Positions 7,508 through 14,547 of a stretch of DNA of 22,975 nucleotides are shown here, piece by piece. The notes under the pieces were generated by a model that searched no databases, had not been told where the DNA came from, and saw nothing but the letters and a program-made list of their open reading frames with translations. The stretch is from the NCBI GenBank assembly GCA_038040485.1, contig JBBPIE010000059.1, positions 1-22,975 of the forward strand, in the 5' to 3' direction. This DNA comes from Onstottus_B arcticum. GTDB lineage: Bacteria; Acidobacteriota; Blastocatellia; UBA7656. Position numbers and translations under genes: made by a program. How positions within the stretch are numbered: position 1 is the stretch's first letter; each line of letters opens with the position of its first letter.

Positions 7508-7900
7508 ATGAAGGATCTAACGATCGCGCTTGAGAACCGGCCGGGCGCATTGGCTGAGATGGGCGACGCTCTGGGGCGCGCAGGAGTTAGCATCGAGGGC
7601 GGAGGCGCTTTCGTTGTCAACGGCGAGGGTGTGGCCCACTTTCTCTTCGAGGACGGGGCTGCCGCTCGCAGGGCTCTCGAAGCGGCAGGCATCCAGGTTT
7701 TGGAAGAGCGAGACGTCCTCGTACAACGATTGAACCAAACTGAACCAGGTCAGCTCGGCAAGATCTCGCGCCGGATGGCGGAGGCGGGCGTCAACATCGA
7801 GGTCCTCTATAGCGACCACGATCATCAACTGATCCTTGTCGTGGACGATATTGAGAAGGGGCGAGCAGTCTCTCGAGCGTGGATGCGCGATCACGCGTGA
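7508..7900 (+). CDS. Double ACT-domain protein
   Basis: A 130-residue protein made of two consecutive ACT-like domains and nothing else. The first (about 1-65) starts with KDLTIALENRPGALAEMGDA and GVSIEGGG. The second (about 70-130) contains RLNQTEPGQLGKISRRMAEA followed by GVNIEVLYSDHDHQLILVVDD. ACT domains bind amino acids or other small ligands and regulate enzymes, usually through the glycine at the strand-helix junction (PGAL and PGQL here). The start has GAGGAGA upstream. It stands alone in its transcription unit, so its target enzyme cannot be told. Confidence 0.85.
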   Translation: MKDLTIALENRPGALAEMGDALGRAGVSIEGGGAFVVNGEGVAHFLFEDGAAARRALEAAGIQVLEERDVLVQRLNQTEPGQLGKISRRMAEAGVNIEVLYSDHDHQLILVVDDIEKGRAVSRAWMRDHA

Positions 7901-7957
7901 ACGATGAGCTCGCCTCGGAGGGATGACGGTATTACCGCCAACGTCCGTTCGAACTAC

Positions 7958-8143
7958 TGGTGATCGCTGGAACGAGTCCTCAAGAAGTAGCATAGACTTT
8001 AGTCTGTGTCCGATGGATCTCCCTTTCATCGGGGTGGTGATCGCAAGAACGAGTCGTCCAGAAGTAGCATAGACTTTAGTCTGTGTCCGATGGAATTCCC
8101 TTCCATCGGGTTGCAGCCACAGACTAAAGTCTATGCTACTTCC
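7958..8143. repeat. 77-bp tandem duplication plus inverted third copy
   Basis: A unit starting TGGTGATCGC occurs at 7958-8034 and again at 8035-8110 with few differences. Both contain GAAGTAGCATAGACTTTAG, a TCTGTGTCCGATGGA segment and a TTYCATCGGG end. A third, shorter copy (8117-8143) lies in inverted orientation and can pair with its second counterpart over about 25 bases, with a loop of about 30 bases. The core AGACTTTAGTCT is itself palindromic. The cluster fills the 310-base gap between the ACT and DUF998-like genes; no gene was seen in it. It resembles REP/MITE-type dispersed elements. Confidence 0.85.
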
Positions 8144-8210
8144 GCCTGAACGCGGGACTACGAACTTTCTCATTGAAGACCTCGTGAATAACGCAGAGGA
8201 GATCAAACGC

Positions 8211-8909
8211 ATGATTCAATCATCTCTTAACCCCGACGCTATTAGGCTCGCGTCAATCATCTGGATTCTGGCCGTCCAGTTCTTCATCGCTCAAGCCGTA
8301 GTCCAATCGGCGTGGACGACGCCGTTCAGTCTGAAGCAGAACTTCATCAGCGATCTTGGAAACACGACCTGCGCGCCTTATCCGCTAGATTCGAATTCCT
8401 ACGTCTGCTCGCCCTGGCACGCCTGGATGAATGCGTCTTTTATCCTGCTCGGTCTGATGATCCTGAGCGGCGTAGCGCTTGGCCGTTCCGCGTTTCCGCC
8501 GGGATGGTTTAGCGGAGCAGGGCTTGTGCTCCTCTCGTTAGCCGGGGCCGGCATCATCCTGGTGGGACTCTTCCCGGAAAACGAAAACATCGCGCTCCAC
8601 CGGGTTGGTGCGGCTGGGCATTTCGTCCTGGGCAACCTGGCCTTGGCAGTGCTGGGTATCGCATTAGCTATGGGAAATGAACTCGGTGCGGGGTTGACGC
8701 AGGCGAGCGGGCGGACCGGGTTGGCCATTTTCTCCACAGTCTCGGGCGTGGTGGGACTGGTTGCGACGGCGCTGTTCATCACTGACCATTACCTCGGTCT
8801 GGGGATCGGAGGCATGGAGCGCGTAGCCGCTTATCCGTTGCCCTTGTGGTTGATCGTGGCGGGCATCTCGTTCTTACGCCATGTGCCGGCGACGCACTCC
8901 GCGAACTAG
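8211..8909 (+). CDS. DUF998-like integral membrane protein
   Basis: A 232-residue protein with about six hydrophobic segments, starting at residues 15-35 (IIWILAVQFFIAQAVV) and then near 80-97, 107-125, 138-158, 173-195 and 205-222. The segment YSLKQN-like FSLKQNFISDLGNTTCAPY, the CSPWHAWMNASF segment and the later NIALHRVGAAGHFVLGNLAL are characteristic of DUF998 family proteins. The ATG at 8211 is preceded by GAGGAGA; a longer ORF upstream would read through the inverted repeat at 8117-8143 and is rejected. Function unknown. Confidence 0.82.
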   Translation: MIQSSLNPDAIRLASIIWILAVQFFIAQAVVQSAWTTPFSLKQNFISDLGNTTCAPYPLDSNSYVCSPWHAWMNASFILLGLMILSGVALGRSAFPPGWFSGAGLVLLSLAGAGIILVGLFPENENIALHRVGAAGHFVLGNLALAVLGIALAMGNELGAGLTQASGRTGLAIFSTVSGVVGLVATALFITDHYLGLGIGGMERVAAYPLPLWLIVAGISFLRHVPATHSAN

Positions 8910-8973
8910 CTGCTGAAAAGGATTCCGCCACTGAGACAGGAAGACAGAAAGGTTCACCAAGCCGTCCTGGAGC

Positions 8974-8990
8974 GCAGGCGTCCCGCCTGC
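8974..8990. repeat. Short palindromic hairpin
   Basis: GCAGGCG-TCC-CGCCTGC forms a perfect seven-pair hairpin, 64 bases after the stop of the DUF998-like gene. It can serve as a terminator for that gene, or it is another dispersed palindromic element like its neighbours. Confidence 0.7.
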
Positions 8991-9029
8991 ATGCTTTGCA
9001 CCTGGGAGCGTGCAGCCAGAGAGCCGCGA

Positions 9030-9223
9030 CCACCTCGTAGAGGTGGAATGTTTATAGACGCATCACGGCGCGACGACCCCCAACCCCGTCAGGGGTTGAA
9101 TGTTCCTGATGTGCTGGGAATCTCACATCTGGTCTAACAAGAGCGAGACGGCACATATCACCCCGCTGGGGTGAGCGCTCTGTTCGCCATCGTATCTATA
9201 AACATTCCACCTCTACGAGGTGG
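9030..9223. repeat. Cluster of REP-like palindromes bounded by a 28-bp inverted repeat
   Basis: A perfect 28-base inverted repeat (9030-9057 and 9196-9223) bounds the cluster. Each arm contains the hairpin CACCTC-GTA-GAGGTG followed by GAATGTTTATAG. Between them lie two further hairpins: CAACCCC-GTCA-GGGGTTG, again followed by AATGTT (9081-9104), and CACCCC-GCT-GGGGTG (about 9159-9173). The shared hairpin-plus-AATGTT design marks one repeat family. It fills the intergenic space between two convergent genes, ending 10 bases before the monooxygenase stop. No protein gene is apparent in 8910-9233. Confidence 0.88.
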
Positions 9224-9233
9224 CGGTTAATCA

Positions 9234-10520
9234 CTACGGATGTTCCAGCCGAACCCTTCGCACTCCAAACGCCACCACGCGCGCAGGTATGTTGCGAAGC
9301 CCCGGCACTCGCAAGATGATCCGCAGCGGAAGAGGCGGCTTGAAAGGCTTCCCTGATTCAAGCGACCGCAGGATGCGCTTCTGCAAGAGAGTCTGAAATC
9401 GTTGGATGATGCTCGTGACCCGCTCTCTTCTCCGCTGAACCTCCGCCAGATCGTTCTCCCGAACCCGGCCAGCCCGAAGCGGTTCGGTAAGAACATTCGC
9501 AGCTTCAACAGCATCGCTGATCGCACAGTTGATTCCCACGCCGCCCACAGGCAGGATCACATGCGCAGCATCGCCAATGAGCAGCAGCCCCGGGCGATGC
9601 CAGCGAATCAACCGACTCGCTTCAACTGACAGCACGTTGACCTGATGCCAGTCATTCAGCAGCTCGACTCGGTCTGCCAACCACGGCACCGTAGCCGCGA
9701 CCGACTGTTGCAGCGCGCTCAAGCCTTCGCTCTTCAGCCTTTGGTAGCCGCCGCTCGCAGCGACGTATCCGGCTTGCCACTCGTGCACGCGACCCAGCAA
9801 GACAATGAATTGTCGCAACCCAATGTTGGGTGACGCCTGGTCGTCCTGGTCTTCCGGCTTGCGAGGCAGCCTGAACCAGAGCACTTCCATCGGCGCCGAT
9901 TGACTGACCGGTTCCATCGCGGCGCGTTTGCGAAGCCGAGCGAAACGCCCATCGCATCCGACCGTCAAGGTCGCGCGAACCTCGCCGATGCCATCGTGAC
10001 AGCGATAGGTGACACCTCGAACTACGGAATCCTGTTCGATGAGGTCCTGCACGTTGGCGCTCATGATGAGTTTGAAGTGCGGGTACTTCTTTGCTTCCTC
10101 AACCAGGAAGTCGAGGAAGAGCGACTGAGGCATCATCATCACGTATGGGAAGCGCGTCGGCAGCCGGCTGAAGTCGGCCATCGGATAAACTCCGGATGGC
10201 GAGAGCATGCTAAGCTCACGAATCTTGGCGTGGGGCAGCTCGTGCAATCGATCCGCGAGCCCGATCTGGTCGAGCACTTCCAGCGTAGACGCGTGGATGG
10301 TGTCGCCTCGAAAGTCGCGGTCAAAGTCTTTGTGGGCCTCCAGCAGAGTGACTGGGACTCCCGCGCGCGCGAGAAGCAGCGACAACATCACCCCCGCCGG
10401 CCCACCCCCGACTATGCAGCATGTTGTTTCCAGAGACTGACTCGCTTCCAGAGACTGACGCGGGTGTTCATCCCCGATTACGCTCGACGCGTTTTTCGAA
10501 GTCGTCGGATGTTCATCCAT
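9234..10520 (-). CDS. FAD-dependent monooxygenase (PHBH/UbiH-like)
   Basis: A 428-residue flavoprotein of the aromatic-ring hydroxylase type. Residues 33-62 form the dinucleotide-binding fold with CCIVGGGPAGVML and a strand ending LLEAHKDF. The conserved DG motif is at 187-196 (VGCDGRFARL), and the second FAD motif is at 312-331 (LLLIGDAAHVILPVGGVGIN). These are the three family signatures in the right order. The ATG at 10520 is preceded by AGAGGAAA. An unusual N-terminal extension contains a duplicated SLEASQ segment (residues 22-31 region), encoded by an 18-base tandem duplication that is absent from the related fragment at 12313. Substrate unknown. Confidence 0.88.
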   Translation of the reverse strand: MDEHPTTSKNASSVIGDEHPRQSLEASQSLETTCCIVGGGPAGVMLSLLLARAGVPVTLLEAHKDFDRDFRGDTIHASTLEVLDQIGLADRLHELPHAKIRELSMLSPSGVYPMADFSRLPTRFPYVMMMPQSLFLDFLVEEAKKYPHFKLIMSANVQDLIEQDSVVRGVTYRCHDGIGEVRATLTVGCDGRFARLRKRAAMEPVSQSAPMEVLWFRLPRKPEDQDDQASPNIGLRQFIVLLGRVHEWQAGYVAASGGYQRLKSEGLSALQQSVAATVPWLADRVELLNDWHQVNVLSVEASRLIRWHRPGLLLIGDAAHVILPVGGVGINCAISDAVEAANVLTEPLRAGRVRENDLAEVQRRRERVTSIIQRFQTLLQKRILRSLESGKPFKPPLPLRIILRVPGLRNIPARVVAFGVRRVRLEHP

Positions 10521-10675
10521 TCACGTTTCCTCTGTCAGTGCCCGAGTTCGTTAGAGACCGAGTTTGCCGCGCAAGGATCAGACTAACCGCCTTTGACTAA
10601 AACGAGGTCAGCGTAGCACATCATTTTGCAGCGACGAATCAACCTCTCAGTCATTTCTAGTTTCTCGCGTTCGTT

Positions 10676-11010
10676 AACTCCGTAGGAGTGTCCTATCGAT
10701 AGCCATGAGGTCACCCGATGGCGATTCACTCCGTAGGAGTGTCCTGTCTATAGCAACGAGGCCACCCCGAAGCCGGTTTGATTCCGTAGGAGTCTCCTGT
10801 CGATAAAAACGGGAACGCCAGATTCTCACCTTAGCTCCAGCGGAGCGACCTGTAGTCGTCGGCAATATTGCAGATGCCAGGCTTCAGGTAGCTCCGCTGG
10901 AGCCAAGACTCTGTAACCGTGCTATCTTCAATCGGCAGGACACTCCTACGGAGTTGACGCGGAAATCTCGGCGGCTCGGTTGCTATAGACAGGAAACTCC
11001 TACGGAGTTG
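10676..11010. repeat. Six-unit palindromic repeat cluster with inverted symmetry
   Basis: Three forward units (ACTCCGTAGGAGTGTCCTGT-like, followed by CTATAGC or CGATA) start at about 10676, 10728 and 10781. Two units of a variant with CTCC-AGC-GGAG or CTCC-GCT-GGAG face each other at 10834-10846 and 10891-10903. Two units in inverted orientation follow at about 10934-10955 and 10982-11010. The whole block reads as a large inverted arrangement around about 10868. It occupies most of the 500-base gap between the monooxygenase and the Xre gene; nothing else convincing was found there. Confidence 0.88.
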
Positions 11011-11017
11011 AAGCAGA

Positions 11018-11095
11018 ATGAGTCCAACGAACGTCATCGAAAACATACCGGCGCATGTGCTTCGACAGATTCGCGAGGAGATTGAGAATGCCTAA
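11018..11095 (+). CDS. Possible 25-residue leader or remnant ORF
   Basis: A short reading frame, beginning MSPTNVIENIPAHVL and ending EEIENA, overlaps the start of the Xre gene by eight bases. It begins seven bases after the last palindromic unit. It may be a leader peptide translationally coupled to the antitoxin, the remnant of a displaced toxin gene, or chance. The GAGGAG ribosome-binding site of the Xre gene lies inside it. No family is recognised. Confidence 0.25.
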   Translation: MSPTNVIENIPAHVLRQIREEIENA

Positions 11096-11360
11096 CGCAA
11101 AGCGAGACATCGGGCGCGAAATCCTGCAAGGCCTGCGAGAGATCAAGCGCCGTCAACACGGTCGTGTTGTGAACCTTCCCAGTGTGGCGAGCATTCGCGA
11201 AAAGACCGGGCTATCGCAACAGCGCTTCGCCACATTGCTCGGCGTCTCGATTCGCACACTTCAGGATTGGGAGCAGGGGCGCCGAGCGCCGTCAGGCGCC
11301 GCTCGCACGTTGCTGCTGATCGCCGAACGCAACCCGAAGGCACTGCTCGATGTCGCGTGA
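11088..11360 (+). CDS. Xre-family antitoxin-like regulator (NadS-like), apparently orphan
   Basis: A 90-residue protein with a C-terminal helix-turn-helix at about residues 32-75: SVASIREKTGLSQQRFATLL, then GVSIRTLQDWEQGRRAPSG. The RTLQDWEQGRRxPxGxA signature is that of antitoxins that partner RelE/HigB-type toxins (NadS-like). The ATG at 11088 follows GAGGAG with good spacing; an upstream in-frame ATG at 11055 is less likely. No toxin gene lies on either side: upstream is a palindromic-repeat cluster and downstream is an opposite-strand PIN gene. It therefore looks like an orphan antitoxin or a solitary regulator. Confidence 0.8.
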   Translation: MPNAKRDIGREILQGLREIKRRQHGRVVNLPSVASIREKTGLSQQRFATLLGVSIRTLQDWEQGRRAPSGAARTLLLIAERNPKALLDVA

Positions 11361-11453
11361 GTTTCAGTTTTCGGAGGGCGACGGTTGAAGAAGAAGTCTA
11401 AGCTGCGGCTACCCTCCCTGGAGCGCGTAGTCTGTTAGAAGTGAGGCTCTAAA

Positions 11454-11951
11454 CTATCTCGGCTTCCAAACTGTAATTCCTGCTATTTGGTCAAAATCGT
11501 CATCGTTGGTTGCCAAGTGAGTCAAACCGAGTTTCTTCATCGCGGCAACTGTAAGCGCATCATTCGTAAGCAGACATAGCTGAACAGAGAGGTTAGCCGC
11601 TGTCTTTAGTAACTCCAGTGTGATTGGCTCGATCTGTAAATTGAGAGAACGAACAGTAGGAACGACGCCTTTGTGCTCGGTAAGCGAGGCGAGCAACTGT
11701 GGCTCTCGTTTCAACCTGAACACCAGCCCTTTTCGATCCAAATTGTGAGTTCTTACAGCGTCTGCAAGCATCACCTTATGGGTGGCTTCCGCGATAGCGG
11801 CTGTTGATGTGGAACCAATCACGTCCCGTCGCTCCAGGCGCTTGAGGAAGTCCGAGCAGTCGTCGGAGAGCGGCGGAGTATCGACAAGATGATAGTAAAA
11901 GATATTTGCGTCGATAAAGCAGTGCGACCCGTCTGGAACATCGCGCAGCAT
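11454..11951 (-). CDS. PIN-domain ribonuclease toxin (VapC-like)
   Basis: A 165-residue PIN-domain protein, a magnesium-dependent RNase in the VapC toxin group. The acidic active-site set is visible: Asp14 in CFIDANIFYY, Glu55 in AAIAEATHK, Asp131 in LLTNDALTVA, and Asp150-152 in LATNDDDF. It is somewhat longer than a typical VapC because of an insert between residues 65 and 105. The ATG at 11951 lies three bases after the stop of the DUF104-type gene, so the two form an antitoxin-first operon. Activity is inferred from the intact acidic residues. Confidence 0.87.
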   Translation of the reverse strand: MLRDVPDGSHCFIDANIFYYHLVDTPPLSDDCSDFLKRLERRDVIGSTSTAAIAEATHKVMLADAVRTHNLDRKGLVFRLKREPQLLASLTEHKGVVPTVRSLNLQIEPITLELLKTAANLSVQLCLLTNDALTVAAMKKLGLTHLATNDDDFDQIAGITVWKPR

Positions 11952-11954
11952 AGG

Positions 11955-12161
11955 TTAGCCTTCAAGCAGGTCGTACTCCGGCAAGTCGCCTATGTCGCGT
12001 GCGACTCCTGGATCAATCTGGATTCGCGTTTGCCGTTGGGCGTCAATGACGCTGACCGGTTCCACAACCAGCCGAACTTTTTCGTGCTCTTTGAGATTCT
12101 CGATAGGCGTGAGTGGCTTGAAAACGCCAGCTTCGTAAACCGCTTCAACTGTGATGTTCAT
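11955..12161 (-). CDS. DUF104 / AF2212-like antitoxin
   Basis: A 68-residue protein with the DUF104 signature at its N-terminus: ITVEAVYEAGVFKPLTPI followed by LKEHEKVRLVVEP. This small beta-strand domain acts as antitoxin for PIN-domain toxins. The C-terminal tail (residues 45-68) is acidic and probably wraps the toxin. A GAGGAAC ribosome-binding site precedes the ATG. The PIN-domain toxin gene follows after three bases. Confidence 0.88.
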   Translation of the reverse strand: MNITVEAVYEAGVFKPLTPIENLKEHEKVRLVVEPVSVIDAQRQTRIQIDPGVARDIGDLPEYDLLEG

Positions 12162-12312
12162 AAGTGTTCCTCAGATCCGCAGTTTATCATGACGGACGAG
12201 TGTAGGTGGAAACGAATCTCCAATTTGAGTCAAGCTTTCGATCAACGGCTGCGTGCATGAGGTTGGGCGCCAATGCATCCCGGGTTTCCGGCTCAGCGTT
12301 GATGCTCACCTG

Positions 12313-12568
12313 CAACCGATCCGCGAGCCCGATCTGATCGAGCACCTCGAGCGTTGACGCGTGGATCGTGTCGCCTCGGAAGTCGCGGTCAAAGTCTTTG
12401 TGCGCCTCCAGCAGAGTGACTGGCACGCCCGCTCGCGAGGAGCAACGCCAACACGACCCCCGCCGGCCCACCCCCGACTACACAACATGTCGTTTCCAGA
12501 GACTCACGCGCGTGCTCTTCGCTCGTTGCGTTCGATGCGTTTTTCGAAGCCGCCGAATGTGCGTCCAT
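12313..12568 (-). pseudogene. 5' fragment of a second FAD monooxygenase gene, frameshifted
   Basis: This stretch is a diverged copy of the first 90 or so codons of the monooxygenase at 9234-10520, including its ribosome-binding site and ATG (12568). Nucleotide similarity continues upstream to about 12645 (copy partner 10246-10586). The FAD motif VVGGGPAG is readable, but the frame is then lost by a net change of two bases near 12437-12442 relative to the intact gene. In the shifted frame the segment AGVPVTLLEAHKDFDRDF is again intact. Homology stops after ADRL. It is the dead 5' end of a paralogue, immediately downstream of the four-gene operon. Confidence 0.85.
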
Positions 12569-12641
12569 TCACGTTCCCTCTCAAGACTGCCGAAGCTATT
12601 GCGGGACTAAGAAGCCGAGCCTGCCGGGCAAGCGTCAGACT

Positions 12642-13406
12642 TCAAAACACTTGAGGCCATAGCTCGCCTATTGGCCAAATCCGCTTAGAGGCGTGATCGG
12701 TAGACCAATGAGCGTTCAATGCCAGAGCATAGGGTTTCCAGAGCAGCTCCTGGGAGTTGCTTACTATGCGACGATAGGCGGGCTGTTGAGAAAGAATTCG
12801 CCATTTCGGACCCGCGAAATGCGACAGAACGAAATCAACGGCAAGAACACCGTCCAACGGAGGATGGGTGAGGCGGGGCGAATTCAGCAAGAGGAGACCT
12901 TCGAAATAGGGCATCCCAATGGCTAGAAGATGAGCTTTGATTCGGTTTCCCCCAAATGAGAAGTGGTAACGGGGATGGGCTGGCTTCGGACCTGAAGGAG
13001 GTGAGCAGTTTCCTGGATGTCGATCGAAATGCCAAGCCTGAAGAAATGGTATTGCCGGTTTCGCCTTGTTCGGTGCCTTCAACTCAATCTCCACCTGATG
13101 TTCTCGCAACGGATCCGATTGTGGAGGGGCTTCTCCGCATACTCCCTCGACCTTGACATCCAATCTACAAACGAAGTCAGAGATAGGGGTGGGTATGCAT
13201 TTCACGCCATCTCCCACGAAAAGAGTAAGGCCCGAAAATGAATAACCCCATCGGTCGCCCGTTAAGCCCCGGCAAGAATTGCTGGCAAAGGACAAAGGAC
13301 TCGGATCCGCACATATCCCTTCTCCAAGAAGGATATTGGCAAATTCTTGGAGTTCAAGAGCTATTCTCGATCGCAATTGTTTTGGTGTTAAGCCTTCATC
13401 TGGCAT
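12642..13406 (-). CDS. Unknown 254-residue protein, last gene of the operon
   Basis: I do not recognise this protein. It has no signal peptide and no clear membrane span. The N-terminal helix LTPKQLRSRIALELQEFANI (6-25) is followed by a strand-rich part with DVKVEGV and VEIELKAP (105-112). A histidine-rich segment follows (AWHFDRHPGN, 124-133; HPRYHFSFGG, 144-153). A conserved-looking core comes next: LLLLNSPRLTHPPLDGVLAV (171-190), then DFVLSHFAG. The ExK in IELK after SDP could be read as a PD-(D/E)xK-like site, but this is not convincing by eye. The start at 13406 overlaps the end of the receiver gene by 11 bases, so translation is probably coupled. A longer frame upstream (to 13586) lies inside the receiver gene and is rejected. 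Its position makes it a candidate effector. Confidence 0.75.
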   Translation of the reverse strand: MPDEGLTPKQLRSRIALELQEFANILLGEGICADPSPLSFASNSCRGLTGDRWGYSFSGLTLFVGDGVKCIPTPISDFVCRLDVKVEGVCGEAPPQSDPLREHQVEIELKAPNKAKPAIPFLQAWHFDRHPGNCSPPSGPKPAHPRYHFSFGGNRIKAHLLAIGMPYFEGLLLLNSPRLTHPPLDGVLAVDFVLSHFAGPKWRILSQQPAYRRIVSNSQELLWKPYALALNAHWSTDHASKRIWPIGELWPQVF

Positions 13407-14547
13407 GAGTCGGTCTCTTTTCTTTCTTCCGAGCCTCTCTGACTCTGGAGAGTTCCAATGGATCGAGTTGACTATCATCGAATCTGTAACGGCCCGGCTC
13501 CAATGCAACCTTGCGTGAAACGTAGAGTCTGTCCTGCCAGGGCTCGTAATCGGCTGCAGCCAGCACGAACCCATCGATCGGGTCAATGGGTTGTCTTAGT
13601 TTCTGGCAAATTGTGGTGAATCTAGGGCTATATCCTTTCGCTATAACTTCAGCAGTCATCACTTGTTTATAGCCCGAATCTTTCAACTGCTTCACACGCT
13701 CATCCGCTGTCAGCGACAGCATGGGAGCCAAATTGGTGCCGAGAGTATGCCACCACTTTTCAACGGCAGACCACCACCAACGAGGCCAAGCATCCGAAAA
13801 CGGACCCTTGTAAGCCGCTGTCTTATCAAGTTTAGCTGCCAAATCTGTACCGCTCAGAGAAGCCTCTTCGATTCCGAGTCTCGCGCACAAGAGCGACCGA
13901 TCAATGAGCGGCCCCGGCATCTCGACAATGCTCTTCAGGGTATATCGGGCAATTGCATGAATTGGAGTTCGCTTCAGGGATCTTCCTAAAGTCTGCCCAA
14001 CACGCGTATCAAGAACAGAGGGATGAGGGTTCCTGAGTAAGTCATTCCAAAAGCTCATTGTGCGAGGCTGCTTAGCGATCAAATCAAAGGCTTTCGCGAG
14101 AGCAGCCAACCGCTGCGCGCCGAGTCTTATCTGATCGTTGCCGTGCAGCTCTTCCTTATCAATGACTAGATCGAAAAGATCATGGCTGGTTAGGTCCTTA
14201 TCATAGGAGCGGGCAAACTTCTGACTGATTGACCAGAGAACGATTGGAAAATCGCTAAGCCGACCTTCGGCCATTCTTGATCGAAGTTCGCCAGCAAGGC
14301 GCTGGGCTTTGTAATCAACCGGCGGCACACCCGGAGAGCCGAATTGATCGATCCGAAGATCCAGGATCAGTCCATCCAACTCTTTTTTCTTGCGTAGTCG
14401 CGCCACCTCCGAAACCTGACTCTTGAAGTCCTTGGGCGCCTGGGTCTTGATATGCAAGTTTGATATGGCAGCGTTTAATCTTGCATTAGCCTGTTGGACC
14501 TCATCGGGCATGTCGTCAATGCAAATGTACCGATACTTTTTCGCCAT
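13396..14547 (-). CDS. Receiver-domain protein with Trp-rich uncharacterised output region
   Basis: A 383-residue protein. Residues 1-140 look like a two-component receiver domain with the complete phospho-acceptor set: Asp11-Asp12 in ICIDDMPDE, Asp63 in GLILDLRID, Ser106 or Ser108 after PIVLWSIS, and Lys131 in LVIDKEE. The remaining 240 residues are not a known DNA-binding output domain. They contain WPRWWWSAVEKWW (254-266) with six tryptophans and a C-terminal basic tail. The ATG at 14547 shares one base with the stop of the kinase gene (TGATG) and is preceded by AAGGAG with seven-base spacing; a GTG one codon earlier is possible. The partner is presumably the histidine-kinase core of the preceding gene. 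The output activity is unknown. Confidence 0.82.
   Translation of the reverse strand: MAKKYRYICIDDMPDEVQQANARLNAAISNLHIKTQAPKDFKSQVSEVARLRKKKELDGLILDLRIDQFGSPGVPPVDYKAQRLAGELRSRMAEGRLSDFPIVLWSISQKFARSYDKDLTSHDLFDLVIDKEELHGNDQIRLGAQRLAALAKAFDLIAKQPRTMSFWNDLLRNPHPSVLDTRVGQTLGRSLKRTPIHAIARYTLKSIVEMPGPLIDRSLLCARLGIEEASLSGTDLAAKLDKTAAYKGPFSDAWPRWWWSAVEKWWHTLGTNLAPMLSLTADERVKQLKDSGYKQVMTAEVIAKGYSPRFTTICQKLRQPIDPIDGFVLAAADYEPWQDRLYVSRKVALEPGRYRFDDSQLDPLELSRVREARKKEKRPTHAR

Noticed and set aside
9900..10586. 228-residue open frame on the plus strand
   Set aside because: It is antisense to the FAD-binding half of the monooxygenase, whose motifs are clear.
10676..11010. CRISPR array
   Set aside because: The repeated units change orientation, have irregular spacing and diverge in sequence; no constant-length spacers or cas genes are present. 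They fit dispersed palindromic repeats.
12187..12471. 94-residue gene with monooxygenase similarity
   Set aside because: It is the shifted-frame part of a 5' gene fragment fused to unrelated sequence; annotated as a pseudogene instead.
13407..13586. 60-residue N-terminal extension of the last operon gene
   Set aside because: It lies within the receiver gene in another frame and lacks a ribosome-binding site; the ATG at 13406 is the better start.
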